Source: Labyrinthula sp. Ha (lineage: Eukaryota > Sar > Bigyra > Labyrinthulida > Labyrinthulaceae). Taken from it: a DNA stretch of 64,000 bases. Position 1 is the stretch's first letter, and every line of letters begins with the position of its first letter. Under the pieces are notes generated by a model. That model saw only the letters and a program-made list of their open reading frames with translations. It was not told where the DNA came from and ran no database searches. This document shows, one piece after another, positions 31,927 through 43,138 of the stretch. The stretch spans positions 310,001 through 374,000 of the forward strand of contig JAALGZ010000033.1 in NCBI GenBank assembly GCA_015227615.1, read 5' to 3'. Both the position numbers and the translations under genes were made by a program.

Positions 31927-34900
31927 GTTGAGTTATATCTTTTAATGAGTTTAGTTCAAATGTCACCTTCTCTTAGTATATATGTTTTAATTTGATTCTG
32001 CTTAATGTAAATATTTGAGACACCTTTTTTAAAGTTTATTTATATCTGCGATATAGACTAAAACTGCATGATACTCATATTAGCAAAGTATCTCCAATTT
32101 TGCGGAAACCCCGCTAAAGTTTAGTTTTATCTTTCTCCTGTGATGCGACTGAAGTCGTAAAACCTGTTTCGGTATAGTGCGAGCAACGCATCACATTTTT
32201 CAGAACAGTTTTTATACTGCTTTCTCCTAAGTTGTAACTAGAAAATACCCCAGCGCAGTTTGAAGACTTTGGAATCAAGGAAAACAGAAAAGTAACTCTT
32301 GAAAAAGAGAGTAGACTGTTCTCTTGAAAAAATAACCAAGAAATACGAGTATAAACTCATTTTTCCCGGGGCCACCCCAATTTTTGTGGGTCTGAGTATA
32401 CCATAAAGCTTGACTGGGCCGGAATGTTTATAATAGGGTGGAAGGTATAAATATCCAGGAATAGAATCATTTTAATGAAGGTTTTGACACCAATATAAGA
32501 TAGGATTATTTGCAAATTGTCATTACACAGGTTGGAAATTGGGAACCCATTTTCAGTACGTTATATTTTCTATTGGCACTGCCATTAATGCATACAAATA
32601 AAATAAGTTATGTTTCAAGTACTAGTATATTGAATTTCCTCCATATATTATTTGAGGTGTGTCCGTCCAGTCACATATACCAATCCGCTGGATGGAGGTT
32701 CACTCTATCATACGTAGCCACTGCATTGATCTGATTGGTTATCATGTCATTATAACTATCAGCTTCTTCTATCGAATCATCATCCTCTAGCATCAATTTA
32801 TCATTTTCTGATATCTGATTATGGAATCCGTGTAACGGTTTACCATTATCAAGTAGCAAACGTTATTTGTCTGCTTTTTCCAAATTTCCCAAACTGTTAT
32901 TCCAAAGTTAAACGAGGATTAAAACTTGAATGGTAAAAAGGCTCAGATGTCACAGCCCTCAGAGATGAAATAGGGCATTACTGTGCATAGCTCATCCTTG
33001 ATTCTTTCTAAACGGGAAGCGCCTTAGAGCAGCTCCACTTACCTAATCTTCTTAGGAGTAAGAAACCTTTTTCAATACAGAACCAGTTCAGAGATATTTT
33101 TTCTCTTCACTGAACTGTTTGCTCCTGCCGTAATTCGATCTTCCATCCTAGAGCTTGTGTCGCACAACACGTGTTTGTTTTATTCACAGTGGCATGTAAC
33201 ATGCTCAAGAAGGTACCCTAGCCTTTAGTAATTACCGAGGTTTCATACTATTAGCTTTGTATGGTATAGATATAGTTATGTTGCTCTACACTCTCTTGGG
33301 CAATTAGTTTAAATCATTACTACATATCGCTCATTTGTAAAGCCTACAGTAGATCTCAGTATGTAGTCATAGTTCCTCATAGGTGCAAACTTTGTAGAGC
33401 ATCAGACTTGAGCAAATAACGAACATAGTAAACCAACTTTTCTTAACTCTGTTCAAGAGTTCACTCAAACAAATAGTTATTAGTAAGTAAGCTTAAAAAA
33501 AGAAAGCATCACTCAGGCTACTTGGAAAAACAAACACGAAAACTTAAGACATTTAATCAGAAAAATTTAATGCTAAAAAGACAAGCCAAGTAGTTTGATA
33601 TTTTGAGCTCTGTTTGGGACATTTATTTTTTCTAATGGAAATTTTTATCTACTACACTAGAGCAATCAGCAAGGGACAAACTTAAGTTATATGGCGTAAT
33701 GTTTGAATACCGAATGTGACACATGGCTGAAGCTAGAGAAGTAACTTCTTCCCTTCCCTTCTTGATACATACCTGGTTTTTTGTCAAAATTGAAGTGATA
33801 TGATTCTGAAGCATACGCAACTATTCCCAGGAAAGTCTTTAGCTGCTACACTTTAGGTTAATCGTGAAAGAACGATAGATAACATATAATGATGTCATAA
33901 GTTTAACACTTAAAATACAAGATGTGTTCCAAGAAGATAAGAGTGTGTGTGGCCGTCAAACAACGGTTTAAAGGAAGCGAGTTATGTGGACACGAGGTAA
34001 CATTGAGGTAACACTCAAACTATTCTATAATATGTAGTAGGAAGAGGCATCTGGTTTAAGCATTTGATTGTAATATCTACGATCTTGCCGATCCCACATC
34101 TTCATTTACAAAAAAGTCTAACCCCTTAAGCATATATGTGGAGGTACACTAGTTACATTAGCCCTAGGATGTTCCCAATCCGTTTTCATATGCCGACTTG
34201 AAAGTTCTCAAATGATTTGTACATGGAGCAGTAAGTATGGTCTAAGCTTGATACAAACTCTCGTGAATTAAGCTGAAAACTGATTTATTTTTTTAGTAGG
34301 TTCTTGAAACTAGAGGGATTCTATCCTTTCACCCGAATATCTCTAATATAGCTTAAACTTTTGCTTGCGTTCTATAATACGAGACGAATATTCATGTTCT
34401 CACATATTTGAATTATGGGGCTAGATTTAGAATATCCCTGTGCACGTGGATGCACTAAGGACAGTATCTGTTGAAGATGCACTTGTTTATCACTATTAAG
34501 TTTTGTAGTTTCTTATGCTCTGTTGTAATTGATCTCTCCATTCAAGATATAGCGTTTAAGAAGTACTGACTGTAAATTATCGACTACAAGTAGAATCTTG
34601 TATAGCCTACGTCTGAGAAAACGATTTGTGGTTCAAATGTGAAAATTACCGATTGAGACCATTGAGAACTTCAGGCTGATTTCTTGATTCGCTACTTTAT
34701 TTTTCTAAATCAAAATTTAGTCTTAAACCCATCTTTCCTTGTCTGTTTTTGTAATCATTTTATACAGATTTTTAAAAAGTAGAACAATATCTTGAAAACC
34801 GCGACTTTATATTAATTTTGCTCTTGGCTTTAAATATTTTGATAATAATTAATCTCACGTATCTGGGCACGATGTCTCCGTTTTATACTTCAATGTCTCT

Positions 34901-37900
34901 ATAGCCTAAATAAGGGTTACTTCCAGGCATTTTATTCTAAAATTAACTCAAAATCCTCTATCTTTAACGTCTAACTTTGCTTAATAATGTGATTTGGCCT
35001 TAGATGAATTTAAATATATTGAAGCTATGAAGTGAATTTATCACCTGGATTGAAGGGTATTTTACTGAGTGTAGTTCTGTAGTTTTCCACAGCTGGATTT
35101 CGCTTGCTAAGATCATAATAAAATTCCTAAACGTACAAACACCATGACATTAATTCGGAGATGCAGTACATTGTCACTATTTTATGGGTTTCAAACTTTT
35201 TATATAAAACCAACAGAGGGTGTTATAGACCTCTGTATTAATTCAGCTACGTCAGTGAGCAACTAGCATATTCATATACCCACCTCAACTTCTCTAAAAC
35301 TAGGTGCAGGAATCTCTTTATAGAGTCCTTCAAATCTAATCAACCTGAGCCGTTAAGATAACTCCTCCTAATGTATAGTAAAATAAGTTTCTTTGCTAAG
35401 TGAAACCGTTATTATCAGTATAGACTCTGTTCCAGGTAAGTTGTTTCGCCATTTTGGTGCCCTTTTTCACAACATTAAGATTAATAAGGGCACCAGTTAG
35501 TAACTTCATTACAAAATCTATGTATATAAGCACGAGGCTAAATAAGTACATTATAGATATTAGCAAGAGGAAACGGCTCAGTTAAATCATCTAGTTTCAT
35601 TAATATACAATTACTATTTTATTTTTGGCCCTAGTATACCTTGATATCCTTTTTCCTGTTTCATTGGATATCTCAACAGCCTTTTACTCTTTGTTAGATG
35701 ATTTAGTAATTCTTACAAAAAATATTTTTATTAAACAATCATAACAAAACCGCTTTAGGTATCAACAGACCGGAGGGAGGAACGGATTAACTAAGATCCC
35801 ATAATACTGACTAAGGGAAAATCCCGAAATGAGATCAAACTAAAGATAAGAGTGTAGCATTTGTACTTGTCTCAAATTACAGTCTCTGAAGTAGCAGCCT
35901 AATATCTTGATACTCCATGTTAAAACTAGCAGATATATCTTTATGTGTTTGGAGCTGTTCTCGTAGAGTTACGGAATTGGTTCCATCACTCAGTCTAGGA
36001 AATTGATACCTCAAGATAAACCCCTTATTTTGCGGTATCGAGTATTTCTCTAGACTTCTGACAAATTAAAAACTTTATAGCTAATATTGAAAAACTTTGT
36101 GCCCTTTGGAGAGATATTCATTTTGAATATCCAGATGGCGCATTAACCACTGGGAACACTGGACGTAGCATTTAATCGTTGTTTTGTTTTGCCATATCTT
36201 ATTCCAAATTTTATTTAAATATGAATATTAATTATTAAATTGTGACTTAGTACAGTACAACTAGAATTAAAGAAGATATTTTGTACTTAACAAGCTCTGA
36301 TTATGAAAACATGGAGGAGGATGGGGACTAATGGAATTTCATTATGATTAAATTCACAATAAAACATTAAAAGTCAGGTTTGTAGTTTTATTAAATCTTT
36401 AAGGTTTAGTTTGACTCTGGAGTTTCTCTATTTTCTATTCTTAAATATGGACTCCCTCTCTTACCTTCGAACAAAGTAATGTAGAGTACAAACCATATTA
36501 TAAGACGACTAAACATAGTCTGTATCAACATGTGTGATTTTGGTGTTGCATACCTTATCTACTTAGTTTAGCTTAGTCTAAGAGTGAAACTCTGATAATT
36601 CAACAACAGAATTATCATTTCTTTAACTGAATTAGAGAAACCGTATCTGTTTACCACCAGAAGATAAAAAGCGTATTCACCCTCATGAACTAAAATTAGG
36701 AGACAAAAACTCAGCAACAACTCCACCTAGCACTCAAATACCGCAATCGGACAGATTTATACTTTGTCCTACCAATTCAAAAAATAGGAACTAAGTACCA
36801 TCTTCCTGAAAAGCGGATTAAGATATTGGGTAGCAAGAAATCATGTGTTTGAAAATATATACCAAACCTGTGGCACCATTGTTCCAGACGCCTTTATAGT
36901 CTCCATATCTCATGGGGTGCAACTGTTGATACTGCTTACATGCCACGAGAAACCACTTAGGGGCTCTTCCACTCTAATTACACTATTGAGGGTCTTCTCT
37001 ATTTTTTATAGTTTTTGGGATGTATTTTACTTTTTCAGAAATAATAACCATTAGCAGCAAAAGCAAGCAGTGAAATTGCACGCTCATGATAGCAGGGCTA
37101 ATTAAAATATGAGCATCACGGAAGCAGCTTAGCAGATATCAAGACCATTGCGATCATACTAAGGCTACACAAGTAGGGTAGTTCAATTAGCTAATGGAAA
37201 ATTGAATTCAAATTATAGGTTACAGGGTTGGCTACGTTAATGCTATAATCAAGTGTACTAAAAGTAGTATATATCAAAACATTAGATTATGAGATATTTT
37301 TTTGAAGAAGTCTATTAAACTTAAATTTCGAATGTATAGTTTCTTCGTTAAATTTATTGGTTTCTTTCCTTGAAGTTCCGGAGATTAGCTCCTATTGGGG
37401 CCTTTTGCTAACCTGTATCTGAGTTGGTAGTCGTACTTCTATTAGTTCTTTATTAAACGCTACTAGAGGAAACGGGGTTGAAAGTGCTATTAGTATACTC
37501 TGCTGGTATGTGTCTTCTCAGTTCATTTGAAATATTCTGCAACAATCTATTTCAACAAGATTCCATATTATCCAATCGCACAAGTAACTATATCATCTAA
37601 AAAGGCTGATAACTATATACCGGAAACTAGCCGCACTTGGGTTAGAACAGCTTTGAAGACTTTTCTAATGTACTATCTCGATAATAATAAATGTTACTTG
37701 CAAAAGAGAATTGTATAGAGGGATATGTTTTATCGTCTTCAATGTGTTAGAGATATTTTTGTATTTAGAAACTTCTATCTCAAGTTTGGCCTAAAGGCAC
37801 TTTTATACCTTTGTTTGTAAATTAGGTGTACCATTCAGTCTCAGAGCTAAGTTAATAAACGGTTGGCTTATCCTATTGGAAGTTTAGTTGAAGCCAACGA

Positions 37901-38099
37901 AGACAGGTTTGGGTTACCTGCCTGACCACAGGCCCAATCCAATAACACGCTGTAGTAGTTATACTTTCTTCCCCACCGCTCTATGTCCTATAGACCTTGG
38001 TTGCCAGCTATAGATATGTTTGACCACCAATTAATACCTTACTGTAATGATTTTGGTAGGGAACTTGAGGAGAGTATTTAGCAACCCATTGAGGTTGTA
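31927..38099. other. long desert with coding-like wreckage
   Basis: About 6.2 kb with no intact gene. At 32671-32890 the minus strand holds an acidic, clearly protein-like stretch (HNQISENDKLMLEDDDS, YDRVNLHPADWYM) that is interrupted at both sides and unidentified. The rest shows only short chance frames (36845-37054, 37527-37718). Confidence 0.5.
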
Positions 38100-39950
38100 G
38101 ATTGATGATGAGTTTTTGTTTACCTTTCTGCTTTTAGAGAATTTGTAGTTTTTTTCGTAATATATCCATCTCTGATTTTCCCCATTTCTATTTTCTGCAG
38201 CATCTTTTTCTTTTTTTTATGTGCTTCTGTAGTATACGAGAAACTTGGATGAGTTCATTGTTGCGCTGATCTAGACACGAAGTCTTATGTTCTCGTAACT
38301 TAGCCTTGCAATTGTAAAGTTCATCGTCATTTGATGGAATTGTATTCACAGCGTTGGGTTTTGGATAGTTTTAGACAGGTTGAAATTTAGCTTTTTATAT
38401 TTATGGGGATGATGAAAATTGGCTTGGGATAATCCAATGCATTTTGGATATGGGTCTTAATATCTTAACCTTTTTGAAGACATTTGCACAGTTCCCATTT
38501 GCATATTTGAACATTTAGCACGACTGCATGAACATAGATTTTATTTCAATAATAGCTTCTAAGGCTGTCCGAGTGCTTTTTCTTCATATAGGGTCTAGGT
38601 TCCTTTGAATAATTCTTCAAAGTACTTTCCTTGTCCTTCTTGGCACTTTCTTTCAGGATGACTGTTGTCTATTTTTTTCTTCCAACGGTATCATCACTTT
38701 AAAGGTTATTATTATTCTGTTGGGCTCGATTGTTTTGTTTGAGTTCATCCTTGATCTAGGTTTAGTGTCGAGCTCTAATCTTCTCTTCTGCGAGTTGCTT
38801 GCATATTTTGAACACTAACCAGTATTTATATATATATACTGTGGCTCTGGTAGGTTTCTGCTTCATGGATGCCTTTTGGTCAATTTTTTCCGAACTGAGT
38901 TCTGTCATTGCTACATCGAGTTTTGCGTTTCGAGTAAGTTGATTTTTCCTTTTACGAGTGTTCATATTATGTGGATGATGTTATCATACGTTTTGAGTAA
39001 TGTGTTTACGTTATGTTGCTAGAACTTTGTGTGCTTAGTTTTTAGTTGAATAATACTGAGAAATGGATACAAAAAACTAGTTTTATCTAGATGCTTGGCA
39101 CAAAAGGTGAGATTTGCAGCGTACTCGTTTGTCTTCTCCGTAGATTTCTTGCGAAGTTTTTTTTCTTTCTTGGACTTTGAAGTTAGCCATAGCTTGTTGC
39201 TTAAAACAATTTTTGTCTGCAGTGGTTACGATGCTTAATATTTCAAATGGTAATTAGTGTGTCTGGAGGCTGATGAATTGCCTATTCTGAACGCATGGTT
39301 AAAAATCTTAGATGCTTTCCAGGACAAAAATTCCTCAAGATCTTTCAACTCCAGTTTGTTCTGCATGAAAATCCCCGATTGTTGCCTTTATGGTCCATTT
39401 TACTTTGCATTTTGACTTTATAGTTTTCCATTAGGATTAGAGTTCTTCTTTTTTACGTTCAAGAGCTCATCTTTGGTTGATTGAGATACGTGTTGAATTC
39501 ACTTGCCTACTGTCCAACGTCTGCGGCGTTACAGTTTAAAACATGTGAGTTTAATTTTTTTTTTATATAACACTAGGCTTGGCATCCTCCTTCTACTACT
39601 TAGCGCAAGCTTCCGGTTCCTGTGGGCTTATTTCTTGATAGAAGTGGGAGTTGGAGCACGATAAGATGGTTCCTTTCCGAATAACTATTTTCCGCTAGCT
39701 TGCACCGTAATATCTGTCATTCTAGGTGGCTCCTGTAGTTATAATCTTGGATATCTTGCATCGACAATGCATGGAAAAACCTTCTAGAGTTAGCACGTTG
39801 TAAGACCTTGTTGAATTTCACAGCAGCAACACCACTAACGTTCAGTGAAACAAGCCTAAGATGCTTTAAGGAATGCTGATTTGTAGGCTTTGGGAGCAGT
39901 GTAGGTTCAAGATTCAGTGGCCCCTGGTGTGAGCATGAGCAGTTAGTCAA
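38100..39950 (-). pseudogene. decayed gene for a Lys/Gln-rich, probably coiled-coil protein
   Basis: Successive minus-strand segments read as protein but are interrupted several times and change frame. Upstream part 39950-39717 has LKHLRLVSLNVSGVAAVKF, reminiscent of leucine-rich repeats. Middle pieces include FGKEPSYRAPTPTSIKK, STKDELLNVKKKNSNPNG and KSKKEKKLRKKSTEKTNEYA. Downstream pieces include MNTRKRKNQLTRNAK (38965), KESAKKDKESTLKNYSKE and SNDDELYNCKAKLREHK. Codons in these pieces are far from random AT-rich DNA. No enzyme or transposase motif is recognised, so the parent family is unknown; it could be one gene or two neighbours. Confidence 0.5.
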
Positions 39951-40543
39951 TTAGTATCTTAATTTACATGAACGTGCAGTTCCCTCTACAAAAAACACAA
40001 TGGGTGCACAATTCCCGATAAACAGTAATTTTTTTATGTACTGTTTATGTGCTACAAATCTTAGCCGAAAGCAAAACAGTATCCCGCAGCTTCCTTTTTT
40101 TCTTGTCATTTATTAGAGCTATGCTTGGTGCTGAAAATAACAAAGAAATTAAGTTGGTTTCCAGGAAATCAATTAACATGAAAAATTCTCCAAGTTTCTG
40201 GTCAGCTACACTAATTGCTTGGAATGGCTAGACTGTAGTTACTTTTAATGACCACAATGGTGTCTTACGTACAAATCGTTTCAGGTAAAAGGCTTTAGTT
40301 TATTTCAGTTGTATGGGTCATATGGAATGTCATAATTTTGTTTGCAAAACCACATTTATGACCTAATTCAACAACTTTAACCTGTAGAATTCACGCCTCC
40401 ACTTCCTTTCAGATGTATTACTACAACATTAACCAGAGCAGCACGTTATAGAAGTTGTAACTCTGTAGCTAATCTTAAGCAAGGAAAACTTTGCAAGCAT
40501 AAAACAGTAATCCCGCGGTCAAATAATTACATTAACAAATAAC

Positions 40544-42922
40544 TCAGCAGTCTATATTTTTATTTGCGTCGGAGATGGACTTCGAACGCACATCTCGCAG
40601 TGGACCTACCACCGTTTCTCCAACTGTTGTTGCTTTTTCCTCTCTACCCCCTTTCGAGCCCAACTTACTTCCAATTAAACTGAGCTTTTCCTGAACCACC
40701 TTTTCTGCCTCATCTACCGGCTTTCCAACCTCTTTTGGAAAGCTTTCTTTTGCTCCTTCGTCCCCTCTAATTGACTTTGCTCCCTCGCTTAAAAGGTTTC
40801 TAACACTTTTTTGCACAGTATTAAAAATCTCGCCAACCTTTCCGGAGAGTAAGCTATCCTGCTGACTACTTCGTCGACTCTTGGCCTCTTCCTTTTTTTC
40901 CACAACAACGTTTTTCTCCTTCTTTGGGCGTCCAACTAAAGACTTTGAGCTATTTTTATCATAATTTTTTTGCCAGTCGTCCAGTCTACGTGAATATGTT
41001 GGTCTTGGCAGAACTATCTCAATTCGTGACCTATAGGGGTAAGAATCCGCGGTGGTGGAATGCTTGTACTTTTCCTTCTTTGCAGCTGCGTCAAGGTCGA
41101 GCCTAGCAGCTTCATTCCTTTCGTTTGCATCATCGAAACCGTACGGGTTGAATGCACTGGGTGAATATGTAAGAATGCTTCCTGGATGCCTCTCTCCTCG
41201 CATCGCTAATGAGTTTCCACAAGACGAAGGAGCACGATGACCAAGCATACTCATGTGCGGCATAACGCTAAAAGCATTTACGTCTTCTTCAAGGACTTCC
41301 ATAACGTCTTTCCATTTCTGGTCATAGCTTTTCTTATATTTATGTCCATTCACTTTTTTTTTATGAAAGTTATCTTTCTTCAAATCATAATAGGTGGATC
41401 TATCATCATCTAACATATGATCCAGGTTGACTGCATCGATATGCCTTTTAAACTTCCTTTCTGACCTAGGCACATCTGCATCTGATTTCAACGGAGACTT
41501 GTGCACGGAGGGGACAAAACCACATGATTCCAAGTATTCCCTTGTGAAATCATTTCCCCTTTGCTTCTCCTGAAAAAGTAGCATATCAGGTCTCCTCTCC
41601 TTCAAATCCCTTCTCTCCTTTAACAACTTAACCCGTTCCTCATCCTCTCCTAGATTGCTCTCAGGAGCAGCTTCTAAAGGCACGGCAAGAACTATAGGAG
41701 GAGCAGGAGAGCCCTGTGAAACCTTCTTCACATCTTTTTCAGACTTCACCGAACTCTTTTCGGAGCGGTGAGATTTTGGGGAAGCGCCATTGAGTTTCTT
41801 ACTAGGTGAAATCGACTGCACAGGCCTTAAGTCATCAGCTGGAGCTGCATCGACCATGTTACGTTGCCTGAATGGTTTCACACTCTTAGAGTTACTTACT
41901 GCTGCAACAGATCGAGCTGCGGGTTGCATGACCACAGGAGGAGGTGGAGAAGACTCTATGACAGCACGCTCTAGCTTCTCTCTCACAGGAAGAGTTACTT
42001 GATCATCCAGAGGTCTTTCAGAATAAAACAAGGGAACCGGGGGAGGCGGCTCATCCAGTTTTCTGCACAGCTTATTGTATGTTTTAATTACACTATTTCT
42101 CACCCTCATGAATCTCCTTCTGCTCGATCTATACCTGGGATCAGATTCTACAAACGCAAGATCTTTTTCATTCTCTAGGTCTTCTTTCGCTAATTTTCCA
42201 TTCTCATCCATCTCTGGAGGTTTGGTTGGATACTTTTTGAAGCGTACTAACTCGAAGGCTGCATTAACAAATTGAACATCGGCTTTATCTATATCAACTA
42301 ATATTCCTCGTTGCAGCAGGGAATTCGCATCATAAAGGCACTGTACTTCATTATCTAATTTTTTGAACCATCTTCTTGCAATGTCATGAGGAAGAATGTC
42401 CTCGTTCTTGTAGGATTGCTCGAAATCTTTTTGCTCAAAGCACACACCTTCTCCAGCTTTTTTTAATTTGGTCTTTAATCCTGTTTTCAAGGGATAATTT
42501 TCTAAATTATTTTGAACTTTATTCATTGTTTGAACTCTATCGAAAAGGATAATTCGATCCCGAAGTTTCAGATCTTTAAGTTGAGGGCTGTCTGGATAAA
42601 TGGCTGCTCGCTCAGGAAGCACACCGTAGAAATGAACAAACTTTTTTTCTGATAGGTAATGTCTTTCAATATAATTTCTCATTGTTCGACTATCTCTTAT
42701 TTTTTCATTTACTGTGACAAAAATATTTTTCTTCGGCTTCTCATCTTTCTTTGCCAAAATGTACCCAGGGGTTTCTGGAAGTTTGTAGTGGGCTAGTCTT
42801 TTCGCCTCTATTATCTCAAGGCTTTCTTGTAGGTCTTTGATTGTGATTTTACTGCTTAGCACTGGTAATTTGCATTCTAAAGAGGATAAAACTATCTTTT
42901 GGCTTGATGGAAGATCTGTCAT
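40544..42922 (-). CDS. large unidentified charged protein
   Basis: Single-exon 792-residue ORF from a clear ATG; family not recognised. The N-terminal third (about 1-290) looks folded, with mixed hydrophobic and charged sequence and repeated short helices. Proline-rich PPPPVPLF and SSPPPPVV follow (about 295-335), then a long disordered, Lys/Arg/Ser/Glu-rich region with basic clusters (KSHRSEKSSVKSEKDVKK). There are also blocks of more ordered sequence (DFTREYLESCGFVPS, QKWKDVMEVLEEDVNAFSVM) and a charged tail (QKSVRNLLSEGAKS). No signal peptide or membrane segment. Composition suits a scaffold, cytoskeletal or nuclear protein. Its upstream region shares a 23-nt block with the gene at 57.7 kb. 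Confidence 0.85.
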   Translation of the reverse strand: MTDLPSSQKIVLSSLECKLPVLSSKITIKDLQESLEIIEAKRLAHYKLPETPGYILAKKDEKPKKNIFVTVNEKIRDSRTMRNYIERHYLSEKKFVHFYGVLPERAAIYPDSPQLKDLKLRDRIILFDRVQTMNKVQNNLENYPLKTGLKTKLKKAGEGVCFEQKDFEQSYKNEDILPHDIARRWFKKLDNEVQCLYDANSLLQRGILVDIDKADVQFVNAAFELVRFKKYPTKPPEMDENGKLAKEDLENEKDLAFVESDPRYRSSRRRFMRVRNSVIKTYNKLCRKLDEPPPPVPLFYSERPLDDQVTLPVREKLERAVIESSPPPPVVMQPAARSVAAVSNSKSVKPFRQRNMVDAAPADDLRPVQSISPSKKLNGASPKSHRSEKSSVKSEKDVKKVSQGSPAPPIVLAVPLEAAPESNLGEDEERVKLLKERRDLKERRPDMLLFQEKQRGNDFTREYLESCGFVPSVHKSPLKSDADVPRSERKFKRHIDAVNLDHMLDDDRSTYYDLKKDNFHKKKVNGHKYKKSYDQKWKDVMEVLEEDVNAFSVMPHMSMLGHRAPSSCGNSLAMRGERHPGSILTYSPSAFNPYGFDDANERNEAARLDLDAAAKKEKYKHSTTADSYPYRSRIEIVLPRPTYSRRLDDWQKNYDKNSSKSLVGRPKKEKNVVVEKKEEAKSRRSSQQDSLLSGKVGEIFNTVQKSVRNLLSEGAKSIRGDEGAKESFPKEVGKPVDEAEKVVQEKLSLIGSKLGSKGGREEKATTVGETVVGPLRDVRSKSISDANKNIDC

Positions 42923-43115
42923 CTCTTTGGTTTTTCAGTGTAATTACACCAAAGTTGTCCGTTTATGTATCGTATCTGTGTAACTTAATTCCGGTACCTT
43001 TCGATAAGTGTCGTTTTGTGTGGGTTCGGTAAGGGTAAACAGAGAGTATTCATTGAGCACTAATTCGAACTATAGAGGAACTTTCCCATTGATTGAGTGG
43101 GTGTGCGTGAGTCTC

Positions 43116-43138
43116 GATACCACATTGAGTGAAGAATG
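43116..43138 (-). promoter_or_regulatory. 23-nt block shared with 57512-57534 (copy 1)
   Basis: On the minus strand this reads CATTCTTCACTCAATG followed by TGGTATC, identical over 23 nt to the plus-strand copy at 57512. It ends 193 nt before the ATG at 42922. Flanking similarity (CCTC, TTGA-rich words, GAGGATGC) extends tens of bases upstream. Confidence 0.55.
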
